A stretch of DNA of 64,000 bases from contig NBIV01000200.1 in NCBI GenBank assembly GCA_003194525.1, positions 1 through 64,000 on the forward strand, read 5' to 3'. The DNA is from Gracilariopsis chorda (taxonomy: Eukaryota; Rhodophyta; Florideophyceae; Gracilariales; Gracilariaceae). The notes beneath the pieces are model-generated. The model did not search any database and had not been told where the DNA came from. It saw nothing but the letters and a program-made list of their open reading frames with translations. Positions 42,150 through 51,943 of this stretch are shown here, in pieces (within the stretch, counting starts at the first letter, position 1; every line of letters begins with the position of its first letter). Both the position numbers and the translations under genes were made by a program.

Positions 42150-42725
42150 AAGGATTGCTCTGACAACGAGCAAGTTGAACCCGTAGAGTACATCAATAAG
42201 CGCACATTTATTTCCCTCCAAACCACTACCCAATGGTAATCAAAGCATTTGCCCTACTGGAGCGAATCGGTCCACCACGTGTATGATCTGTCACTCTCGA
42301 CTACCTCAACTTCTATCAGCCCCGTTGAACCCATCTCACACGTGGATATCTCTCACGGACAGCGAACAGGCAAATCCTTGCTGCGTCCAATCAGGCGGTA
42401 GTCTTCAAACTTCGTGTACACGGTGTCGATCTACGGGCCAAAGGAGCACAAAATCTTTTTCAAAAAGAACCAATTGACATTGCCACGGTGCATATCAATG
42501 TGCTTCAATGCAGCCTGTATTATGCACAATTTTTCCAATAATTTGCCCAAGCGCGGTAGAATAGCATCTTTCCGGTCGCCCAAACGGCATAGTTGTAGGT
42601 GCTGAACCTCTGTTTGGGACATATCGGCCATAATGTTAGACGATAGTTGAAACGAAGAAGCAGAGTGAAATAAATTGTAGATGGCTGCTTCGAGAAGAAA
42701 TTTCTGCAACTTTAGGGTACGCTCT
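42150..42725 (-). pseudogene. Protein-kinase-like fragment, decayed
   Basis: Translating the minus strand from about 42,725: after a helical stretch comes IQAALKHIDMHRGNVNWFFL. HIDMHRGNV fits the kinase catalytic-loop pattern H-x-D-x-x-x-x-N, and about ten residues later ILCSFGP sits where the magnesium-binding DFG is expected (Asp replaced by Ser). Then come a FEDYRLIG stretch, STCEM where the TPE/APE motif is expected, and WTDSLQ-stop-GK resembling subdomain IX. Three or more stops interrupt it. It may be a host gene fragment captured by Helitrons or stranded between them. The call rests on motif spacing only. Confidence 0.38.
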
Positions 42726-42835
42726 AGCTTAAGTACAAAATCGTCAACACGTTGGACAATAGGTAAAATAGAAACGTATTCTATTCAAACAACAAAATAA
42801 ATAACGTATACGTATAGTACAACCTACGTATACCA

Positions 42836-43100
42836 TTCTAACAAAAATAGTTGTAATCTATGTAGTGCATACGTAGGCTTTGCAGTACTGCAAACGTATA
42901 CGCTTCTAATAAAAATATTTTAATCTATGTTGTGCACAAGTAGGTCATACAGTTCTAGAAACGTATAATCTTCTAATAAAAATAGTTTTAATTTATGTAA
43001 TGCACACGTAGGCCATACAGTTCTATAAATATAGAACGCTGTAACAAGAATAGGAATAAACTCGTTGCATACGTATGTAAACCATACTCTATATGTATTG
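42836..43100 (+). repeat. 67-68-bp tandem repeat (minisatellite)
   Basis: Units begin TTCTAAYAAAAATA at 42,836, 42,904 and 42,971, and a more diverged unit follows at 43,039; a partial one may precede at about 42,790. Each includes ATGTnnTGCAnACGTAGG and a TACAGTTCTA or related segment. The array is AT-rich with TACGTATACG palindromes. It lies between the kinase-like fragment and the second Helitron gene. No open frame crosses it. Confidence 0.8.
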
Positions 43101-43385
43101 AAGTCTGAAACCAAGACCGAATGTGAATGCAATGCGTACGTACTTAGTAAAGTACTACTTCTGTAAACTATCAAGGTACTGATGGTGTTAGGAACATCTT
43201 GAGACAATGGAGACAATGAAGACAATTTGTATATGTATATGTCCGGCAAGAAGTTATTTTGCAACACCAGTTCTCTACTTAAGGGACAGAGACAGTACAT
43301 GTTCCATCGAAAGGTGATCACCAAATATCTCAATCTCTCTCTGGTTTTTGCAGTCCGACATGAGTTCTTCCTTGCATCGACCGCC

Positions 43386-46300
43386 ATGACGACGCGATTA
43401 TCGCCGGTCAGGAGCAGCCAGTCGTCCAAGAGAGAATATACAGCCCGTGCATCATCGAGACATAACCAACGAGCTTGCACAGGTGGGCTTAGGACCTAGA
43501 ATCGAGCTTCCTCAAAATTCTATGGAACCTCATAACCCTGAAGAGATTTACTTGAACTCCTCTCATTCTTCCGGCATTCAACAGGAACGAGATAGGACGG
43601 TTCCGCGGCTCGCTGGGAGACCTCACCAAGGCATTCAATATGGACCGAAATATGTCTGGGATGCAAGGGCAGAAAATATTCGTCAAGTCCTCGCACGTCT
43701 GAGGTCTTCATGTCCCGAGTATCAACGAATCAATGGCCCACTTCCAGCGTGTTGTAGGAAGTGCGGTGCAAAAGGCCATCGAGCACATCGTTGTCCTCTC
43801 AAAGATTCCGGGTAGCTGTTTCCTATGTGCAAATATCGTGGCGCAGTTCTGCTTGGTGCACAGACCGAAGGAACATGCTATAGATATAAAAGCTCAAGAT
43901 GGCTTGGAGTTTCTTTCAGACAGGTGGATATCAATTCGAAACTTGAAGACGTATATCGCTTGCGTTCTTTTCAAACGCTATCAACACACTTAAATGTGTT
44001 ATTTGCATCCTTTGTCACATTCATGGACATGAAGTACGTTCAGGGTGGAGGTCCGTCAATTCTTCGACTTCAAGGCAATTTGTCTCTTTCTATTCCAGGC
44101 CAGAACGTGCGCTACACATATTTGTGGTCAGCAGATCCTCCCAGTCAGAATTCACGGGATTATTATTATTCTTTCACGAGAAGAACGGTGTCTAACCCGA
44201 ATATTTGATACTTGGTTCCAGAGTTGTACGATCTCATGCAACCAAGACCAGATATTGTCCGACAGAGATATAGAAATTTGTTCATACCAGATGAAAGTGT
44301 TCGCAGGAGACCAATCGTGGGCGGTTCTACTCTGGATATATCTGCAGACGGTATTCAGGAAGAAATAGTTGTTCGGAATTATCAAGGTCCCCATGAAGCC
44401 CGAATCGAGGTGAGCGCTGATGCAGGACCATTACCAGAAGACAGCCGAGGCATAACTCTTGCAGTGAGAGCGTTCGTCGTTGAGCCAAGTAGAATGATCA
44501 GGTCGGAAGCCCCAATTGCCCTGCTGGTAGGCGGAAGAGAATCCCATCACATGTCAACCGGAAATCTTTGACGTCGAGTTTTCAAGTACAAGCCTTTGAA
44601 ACCTGATTCAATGGAAGCTGAGAAAAGAGCTTTTCCACTGCTCTACCCTTACGGTGAGATTCATGCCCCGTATGATACAGCAACATATATTTCATCAAGG
44701 GATGCAAAGAACCAAGGAAAAGGAGCCCAGCATGGGCAGAAGACGCTAAGCGAACACTTTACACCAATAATGTGCTGCTGAACTCTGGTACTCTTCTTAA
44801 GCAATGGTTGCTTCGTACTAGCACAAAAATTGAAGACTTGAGACTTGGTTACTTGGAAACGGAACAGATGAGAGTGGTTGAAGAACGGGAGCTGCAGGCT
44901 GGAACCAATACCGGAACACATGAACTTGGCGCTCCTGGTAAACTCTTCCTTCCAAATATTCACAAAAACTCTCCGGCCTACTGGAGACAAAAAGGACTGG
45001 ATGTGCAAGCAATGGTCGCTCGACTGGGCTCCCCGATGCTTTTCATTACAGTCACAATGAACATATGGCGGGAATAGATGAAAAGGCTCAGTATGGGCAA
45101 CAAAAACCCCAGAGCATTATCTTCACAGAGGGACATAAGCCGTCCTTTTGATAAGCTAGATCTTGTTCCAAGAGTGTACAACCAGTATACAAATTCAATC
45201 ATGGAAGGTCTACAGAATAGTTCAGAAGAGCTCTTTGGCTTGAAATACATTAAAACTGCCGCCAAACGTGAGTTCCAGGAGATAAATACTCCACATCATC
45301 ACATTCTTCTTTGGTTGGAGAGGGACGTGATTGAAGATCCTGAGATCATTGACACTTTGATCAAAGCCAAACTGCCTCAGGGTGACTCGACTGACGGCCA
45401 GGAACTTCGAAATTTGGTGAAGATATTCAATGTGCACAGACATTGTCCATATTGCCATGGCCGTACCTCTGACGGGAGGTGCAGATTTGGGTATGTTCAA
45501 CAAGACATTATGGCCGAAACAATGATAAATGAGTACACAAACCGAGTGATCTACCGAAGAAGAAGGACAGAATATTTGAAAGTGGTTCCGTACAATACAG
45601 GTATCAAAATGAAGTACAAGGCTCAAATTAATGTTGAAAGAACCCAAGGGAGCAGCGCTGTAGCATACCTGATAAATTATGCTTTCAAGAGAGCTGAAGA
45701 ACAGGATTTGGTTGTATCAATTCGAACGGAAAGCCAATCAAGTGCACACAGCGACATGCTTCAAAATGAGATCAGGGCGTACATAAGAGCGAAAGTGGTG
45801 TGCGCGGTTGAAGCTGCATGGAACCTCTTTGAGGTCAGGCATGTTCGCATCAATCCAAATGTACAGGCACTTGACATACATCTCCGTGGAGAGCGACAGG
45901 TTTTGGTTCTAAACGTAAGACTGTCTAGACGTCTGAAGTCTTCCCTGCTGGAAAGATATTTCAGAAGACCCTCCCAGTACATGGATTTGGACTACATGGA
46001 ATACTACGAAACTGTAAGTGTATGAGATAAGCTACCCCGCTCTGTACCAGAGTCCGACTCTACTCGGGATGGAGTACGTCCACGAATGTACGTCGTGCAG
46101 CGATCCAAAAATGATCGAACTGTGACTAGAATTAGATTTGCTTCTCCCGCAAATCCCGAACTCTTCGATCTTCGAATATTGCTTATAAACTCTGCATGCA
46201 GCTCCTTTGATGATACGAAAGGTGTTGGGAGCGAGTCCTACTCAACTGATAGAGAAGCAGCAGTGCCCGTAGACTATATAACCATGGTGACGAGTACGAA

Positions 46301-48195
46301 ACTGCTTTTGGTGAAGCAGTAAGATACCATTCTACTCCTGCTGAGCTGCGTTACTTAGTGTTCACTTCCTTTCAACAAGGGGTAGATTCTAAAACTGTGC
46401 TTGAAAAGCACGAACGAGCTCTAACCGCAGATATAACCGAGGGAAACAGAGCACAAAGAAGAAAAGAACTACTTCGAAGAATTATTGAGATTTCGGACAG
46501 AAATGGCGGTTGGCTTCTCAAAAATGTTCCTTTTCTTATCATACTATATCACAACTTCATCTCAGACACAGCGAACTGCAATTATCAGAGAAGCAAGGTG
46601 AACTACTTCGCACCTCTTCTTCGAGGTCTAGGCGAAGGTTAAAAGAGCGGTATGATGATCTGAAAGAATGCCAGAAGCACGTTTTTGACAAAATAATGAG
46701 ATAAATACAATACCAACAGAGAATGGGAGAGTCTGAAAGACGCAACAAACACGGAAGCGTTTTCTTCTTACAAGGACGAGCGGGGACGGGGAAGACGTAT
46801 ATCCTATCTTTGCTGAGAGATATTGTTGAACATGAAGCCCTATTGGTGCAGAGGACAGCCACGACAGGTATTGCTGCTGCTCTATATGAAGGCGGAAGAA
46901 CTTTGAATAATTTGCTTGGATTGGGAGTTGATGACAACAAAGATTCGCAGAGTATAGACCGTTGGACACTTTCCAAGTATAGACCACGATCATAGAGAGC
47001 AGAACTAGTACAAAAGACTGTCTTCCTGGTAATTAATGAAGCTTAAATGTGCCCGAAAATGCTCTTCGAGATTGTGAACACCGTACAAAAGGACTTAAGA
47101 AACTCTACAAAACACTTTGTAGACATGGTCGTAGTTATGGCAGGCGACTATATGCAACTGCTTCCAGTGGTTCCAAGAACGAGAACATTATCCGAAAGGG
47201 ATGGAATAATTCTTACTATGCCAGTGAGTCTCCTACAGGAGCTTCCAGGCTACTCTTGCGAGCTTTGGGACAGAAGAGTCAAAGTTCTTTGCCTTACAGA
47301 ACAGGTTCGTCAACAAGATGATCCAGTGTTTGCAAAAGGTTTCCTCATTCTTGGTAGTGGGACGGTTCCAGCATCTGCAAGGCTTTCACTCATGTCTACG
47401 TCAGATTTACACGAAGCATTCACGTTGCCTTGGAAATGATTTACAACACGGAAGAAAGAAGATGCAAAGCTCAACCGATTGATTGTTGCGCCAACAAAAC
47501 AATTAATGCAGGAACTTTACCAGAACGCATTGGAGTATTTCCCAGGAAGGATGTTTGAATTGAAGTCGGCAACGACGATCGTTGCCAACCAGGGGCCAGC
47601 CGGTGAAACATTTCACACAAATAGTATCATTGGACCTGAACTAACGTATAATTTCGCTCCAACTGGAGTCCCGCACCACTATTTGAAACTGAAGTTGTGT
47701 GTTCCTGTTATGGTGATTCGAAATTTACTTCATCCGGACTTGCTGAATGGAAAGATGTTTATCGTTACCAGCATTTCTTGCAGATTGATTCGACTTTCGG
47801 GCATTGATGAACATGGGAAAATTCATCTAAGCTTTTTACTGCACCGCATTGACTTTGTTTTCGAGTTTGCAGATGTAAAAATCAAACGTCAACAGTTTCC
47901 CCCCAGATTGGCATTTGCTGCAACTGTGCATATATTGCAAGGCCAAACGCTGAAGAAAATGATAATTGACTTTCGAACAAACTTCGTTTCGTCGGGTCAG
48001 GTCTATGTTGGACTTTCGCATGTCCGAACACCTGATGATGTGTTACTGCTGCATATTGAAGACGAGACCCCCCAAAATGCGCAGGATTTCCATGGAATGC
48101 CGGTGAGCATCAGAAACCCTATTCTACAAGAAGCTGTAGACTTTGTAGAGGGGCTTCATTCGTTTGGCATAGTTTATTTTATACGTGAACCATAA
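43386..48195 (+). pseudogene. RepHel pseudogene of the second Helitron
   Basis: Consecutive frames match the intact RepHel in order: start MTTRLSPVRSSQ (43,386), zinc module CCRKCGAKGHRAHRC (about 43,745-43,800), the conserved VQGGGPSILRLQGN block (44,040), MAEKGTFPLLYPYG-like EAEKRAFPLLYPYG (44,610), Rep with TPHHHILLWL (45,290) and AYLINYAFKR (45,664), helicase Walker A GRAGTGKTYIL (46,770), a damaged Walker B (VINEA then a stop, 47,030-47,045), and C-terminal ATVHILQGQTLKKM and YVGLSHVRT (48,010). Stops or frame changes occur near 43,813, 44,208, 44,569, 45,075, 46,023, 46,985, 47,043 and 47,437 among others. Confidence 0.88.
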
Positions 48196-48271
48196 TTTTG
48201 CAGATATTTTATGCAAACTTTTGGCCGCTGCGTGAACCCCCACCTGCGGCCCAAGGCCGCTTTTTCTTGTC
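43386..48271 (+). mobile_element. Second Helitron, diverged family, broken
   Basis: A broken RepHel gene (43,386-48,195) followed by a right end with the family hairpin pattern (GCGGCCCAAGGCCGC at 48,246-48,260) and a CTTGTC terminus at 48,271. Its left end is uncertain: I found no inverted-repeat left end upstream of 43,386; the 68-bp tandem repeat there may be part of it. Protein-level divergence from the 35 kb element is large, so it is a separate family, yet the right ends are alike. Confidence 0.8.
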
Positions 48272-48316
48272 TTCCTATAATCAACAACATCAACTGCATA
48301 ATTAATGACTGTTCCA

Positions 48317-49156
48317 TGAAGTGCAACGCCCTCAGGGAGGGATTCCTGGTACTTGATTGTTTTCCCTGATATTATCGGTTGTGTAGTGTTTATATGAAAT
48401 ACGCCCCAATATGGTGCATATGGACACGTGGGACACGCTTTTGGGCCAATTGGCGGTTGGCCACAGTAGTGGATGTTGCGTTGCCACGAAATGTGGAGTA
48501 TTTTAGTTGATTTTATTTATTATTTTCACACCCATTTCTGGGAAGTTAGTACTTAGTGTGACGGCGCACTGCCGTCGCACCAGTGAAGCTTCCCCAACAA
48601 GGGACCCTGAACCTGGGGAATTGGCTCTAGTTGTTGCCGCTTCCGCGCGTTCTCAACTCCTCCTTGGAGAGAAGCGCTGTGAACCACGGGACCTCTAACC
48701 CTCTTGCAAACCTAAAGAGACCCATCCTTGGGAGTATAATTGTTCCAATCACATTGGTGTTTTGCCCTGTATAGGGGGTCCTGTCCACCGGCATTGCCGT
48801 ATTTGTTCGTCGCTCTCGCGACTCACCCTCGCCCACTTATCCTCCTTTCCCTTCACTCTCCTCCTTTCCCCCTTTCAGGGTAGTACATCCTGCTACCCGC
48901 GGCCCTCCTGTGTGCACCCACTCACACTTCCCCACTCACGTGGAAACATACCTCTACTGGGATCACACCCCGCTCACGCAGATACCGATTCTTCGCCTTC
49001 ACCTCCCTGCGCAAGTTGCGACAGGTGTCCCTGGTCTTACAAACCGGCTTCGCCGTGACACCTTTGGTAGGGCTCTACCCGACTGGGTTCACCTCGTGAG
49101 AGGAAGATCCCGGACGTCGTTCGGTGTTTTTTCGCTTTTTTGGGCATTGCATCACA
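48317..49156 (+). repeat. Solo LTR of the gypsy-2 family
   Basis: TGAAGTGCAACGCC to TTGCATCACA, 840 nt, matching both LTRs of gypsy-2 throughout but with no internal sequence on either side. Solo LTRs arise by recombination between the two LTRs of one insertion. The stem-loop at 48,556-48,580 (GTGTGACGGC, GCACT, GCCGTCGCAC) is kept with one G-T type pair, and CACGTG is at 48,425-48,430. Flanks (TTCCA and ATATG) do not match, so recombination between different copies or later rearrangement is likely. Confidence 0.9.
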
Positions 49157-50020
49157 ATATGAACCTTCCCTTTCTTGGATATGAGTCAAAGTGTGAGCTT
49201 GAGGAGATTTCGGGCATTAAAATTTACGCCCAAGCTCCGCATACGATTAAAATCGTCCATAACATCCTGTTGTTATGCTGACATCCAGGCAGTGATCTTA
49301 CGTTCTTACCATTTCTCTTTTTTGCAGTAATGTTGCTTGAATCCTGATTTTGTGTGCTTGATGAACGACTAAAGGCTGGTTTTTGACGTCCTGTCATGAC
49401 CCACTATCGAACCATTACGATTCGTCCAGTACTAACTTGCGCGTTGTATGTTGGCTTTTCAGTTTCCCCGCAAGAACTAAAGAGATTGCTGAACCATACA
49501 AGCTGTAATGTGGCATTCTCTGCTCGATGATGGTTCATAGATCATCCATTGTGCGTTTACGGCTTTATTTTTGTTAGTCAGGACAATTTGCGATAACCGT
49601 TTCTTTTTTGAGCCCATAGTACTGAGCCCTGTGTCTGTTGATGTGGGGTACTTTAATGAAGGAGCTTTGTTTGTTGAGTGTGGTTTCAAGTCGTCTGTGT
49701 GTGAAGTTGCATTTTTCACTGCTCTGCATCCCATGCAAACAAATAAACTGATGAGAGGGGAGACATAAAGAGATATGGGGATGGGGAGATTGAAGTTTGA
49801 GAAAATGCTTATCTGGTGGCCCTGGAGAAGAATTACTCATCCAGGACGGTAGTGAGAGCTTTTTGTACGAATTTGGCGCGCAAAGACAGACGAACAGATT
49901 CTGTATCCACACTATTTGCGTCAATACACTCGCTATATGCACGCAAATAGTGTAGACCAGACTAATTACCGTGTTTATACTATTAGCTCACCCACACTAA
50001 TCAGTGTCCACCTTGACTTT
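49157..50020 (-). mobile_element. DNA-transposon fragment T2, inverted relative of T1
   Basis: Read on the minus strand from 50,020, it begins with the same terminal sequence as T1 (GGACACTGATTAGTGTGGGT ... ATTAGTCTGGTCTACA), then a frame with RLSQIVLTNKNKAVNAQWMI (near 49,580-49,530) and FNRMRSLGVNFNARNLLKLTL (near 49,260-49,200) in the same order and at similar spacing to T1. Stops interrupt it. It is cut off at 49,156 by the solo LTR. The catalytic core is missing. Confidence 0.5.
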
Positions 50021-50029
50021 CATTACTGT

Positions 50030-50820
50030 GAGGAAGACCTTTCTATTGGTCTAGAAAACCCTCGAATCGGACAATATGGTCAAAGATTCGGTCTCTAAAA
50101 TGTCCAACTCCGAGATTCCCTAAATACTGTTGAAAATAATGAAGAGTAAACTATGTTGGTATGATAAGGTGTCGAGCGATGTCATTTTAGCTTCAATCCT
50201 ACTTACCGACAAAAACTGCAACGTTCACCACTTTCTGCTGGAAAAATTGCTGCATAGAGTTCACCCACAACAAAGACATGAACTTTGGCAAACGCGGCAT
50301 GCCCCGAATTTGCATTGACATGAGGACATTTCACAGCATCAACAAAGCTGAGAGCAACGAAGGTATGAAGGGGGAAGAAGATTATCTTTGAGAGTAGAAC
50401 ATACAATGGGTAATGTGAGTAAATTTTTCCGACACGTGTCCACCAAAACCTAAACACTACCATACACCTATATTATTATGATAAGCTTATTGGCATGGGA
50501 CGTGACATTGTACGAAGCATAAACAAAGAAATATGCTTGTATTTGGGAAACTTTTTGTGAAAATAAACGTATTAGATCACAGGGATTTCAATGCACTTTA
50601 CTGTTTTCAAAACGAACCAATAGCGGATTTGCAACTTTTGCAGGTGCCGTAATCCGTTGACCCACATAACTCATGGATGGCGTGTTAAAAAACCTCTGAC
50701 GAATTTGTAGTAGGACGGTTACCAAGGGTAGTTGACCACACGAAGTCGATGTGCGCTGTACACAAGTGCACAAGAAGTTTTTCCTTTTCATGATAAATGA
50801 AAAGTGTAGAATCCTCACCG
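50030..50820 (-). other. Possible minus-strand spliced gene, unidentified
   Basis: Evidence is splice-like signals rather than homology. On the minus strand a GTAAGT donor lies at 50,206-50,201 after a frame ending ESGERCSFC, and a pyrimidine-rich acceptor (TTCATTATTTTCAACAG) ends at 50,128, giving a 79-nt intron similar in size to those of the neighbouring MYDGF-like gene. An upstream frame reads MSYVGQRITAPAKVANPLLV (from about 50,670). No family was recognised and the exon joins are not settled. It would be divergent from the MYDGF-like gene. Confidence 0.25.
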
Positions 50821-51133
50821 GATCTCTTTGATAGCGCTGGAAGGGGACAACCTGTTTTCACCTGGATCGTTTCTCATCGCCACCAAACTCCACCTCGCAG
50901 GATGAGGGAAATGTGTCTATAATATCACACCTTCAGGCTCGGTCAGCAGCTAGCTAAAAAGGAGAACCCACCGTCGAAATTTGTCTGCTTTCTGACTACT
51001 CACCACAGGTTCGCTTCCTGGAAAAGGTCTCCTGGAAGCCTATGAGCGCGATTCCGCGAGATCTTGTCAGCCCATCAAACGCTTTCGTGAGTGGAAGATA
51101 TAAATCGTACGTTCAAATCCACCCGTTGCTGAG

Positions 51134-51142
51134 TATATAAAT
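51134..51142 (+). promoter_or_regulatory. TATA-like box upstream of the MYDGF-like gene
   Basis: TATATAAAT lies about 140 nt before the start codon at 51,281. Transcription starting about 30 nt downstream would leave a leader of roughly 115 nt, and an upstream ATG at 51,163 would lie at or just before the start site. Confidence 0.4.
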
Positions 51143-51280
51143 CTCACTGACATTGGTCTGTCATGAAAGCTCTTGGGCTGAGAACACTGGGCCGTCAAAT
51201 AAACGCAGGGAAGAATCGGACTTGTCATTCCGATATCAGATTGCAGTTTCATCTCAGGTTGGATCATTTGAAGTCGGAAA

Positions 51281-51943
51281 ATGTTTTCCCGAAACATAAC
51301 ACACCACAAACGTTTGCTGGCCTGGTTGATGCTCGTGAGCATCGTGAGTATGACGAATTTAGCTGCCGGGAAAGAAGTTGAGATAGAATTTAGAATTGTT
51401 CCAAACAAACCTGGAAAGGTGGAGGTTGCATTAGACACTCCACCAATTGAGTCTTCGACATGTATATTTGAATGGGACTCGAGTGGAGCAACTGTTGAGG
51501 TATGTCCACCACTCTTGCAGCTCGATCACGCGCGGCCTCCTCCACAAACTACTAACCTCACGGTATGGCAATGATGATCATATAGCAATGGACTGCGAGA
51601 ATATGGGGGAACCCCCGCACTGGTGAGCTTGAGTGTGACGTGTCGCGCAAGGAAGGAGCAGAGACCTATCTTATGTTCACCAAGTTCAAGACAACCTTGG
51701 GCACAAAGTACGTGAAGCATTCAGCACGACGCCAACCGCGTATCACGAAGCAAACACGTGTGGCTGACAGCATTCCCTTCTTTCTGCTCCCCAAGTCCGG
51801 TACTAGACGCTCTCGTTCATGATAACGATGGCGAGATGGAGGCAGAGAACTTCTTGCGAGACGGTGAATGTATCGAGAATGCTCATGACTGGGCTGGCGG
51901 TACGATTCGGCGTATTAAGCTGAAGTCCATGGTTGTTTCGTAG
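51281..51943 (+). CDS. MYDGF-like secreted protein, three exons
   Basis: Exons 51,281-51,499, 51,586-51,707 and 51,796-51,943 join in frame to 162 residues (human MYDGF, about 173). Intron 1 (86 nt) has GTATGT, a TACTAAC branch site at 51,550-51,556 and a TAG acceptor; intron 2 (88 nt) has GTACGT, a CTGAC near 51,761 and a pyrimidine-rich CCCCAAG acceptor. The N-terminus is a signal peptide (hydrophobic LLAWLMLVSIVSMTNLAAG). STCIFEWDSSGATVEQW, spanning the first splice, and ETYLMFTKFKTTL match the MYDGF/UPF0556 pattern; both disulfide cysteines are present (TCIF, ECDV). The C-terminus IRRIKLKSMVVS aligns with the family end but lacks the ER-retrieval RTEL. In animals MYDGF is a secreted growth factor; its role in other eukaryotes is unknown. 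Confidence 0.85.

Noticed and set aside
42836-43100. Tandem repeat considered as a CRISPR-like array
   Set aside because: Units are contiguous, vary along their whole length and have no unique spacers; the context is eukaryotic. It is a minisatellite.
42920-43480. 186-codon minus-strand frame over the tandem repeat and Helitron start
   Set aside because: It crosses repeat sequence and the opposite strand of the second Helitron's start; no domain and low-complexity Tyr/Leu/Ser content.
51100-51130. GTTCAAATCC-like string considered as a tRNA T-arm
   Set aside because: The flanking bases cannot form the five-pair T stem and no acceptor stem or anticodon arm is present. No other tRNA candidate was seen, though I could not scan exhaustively.
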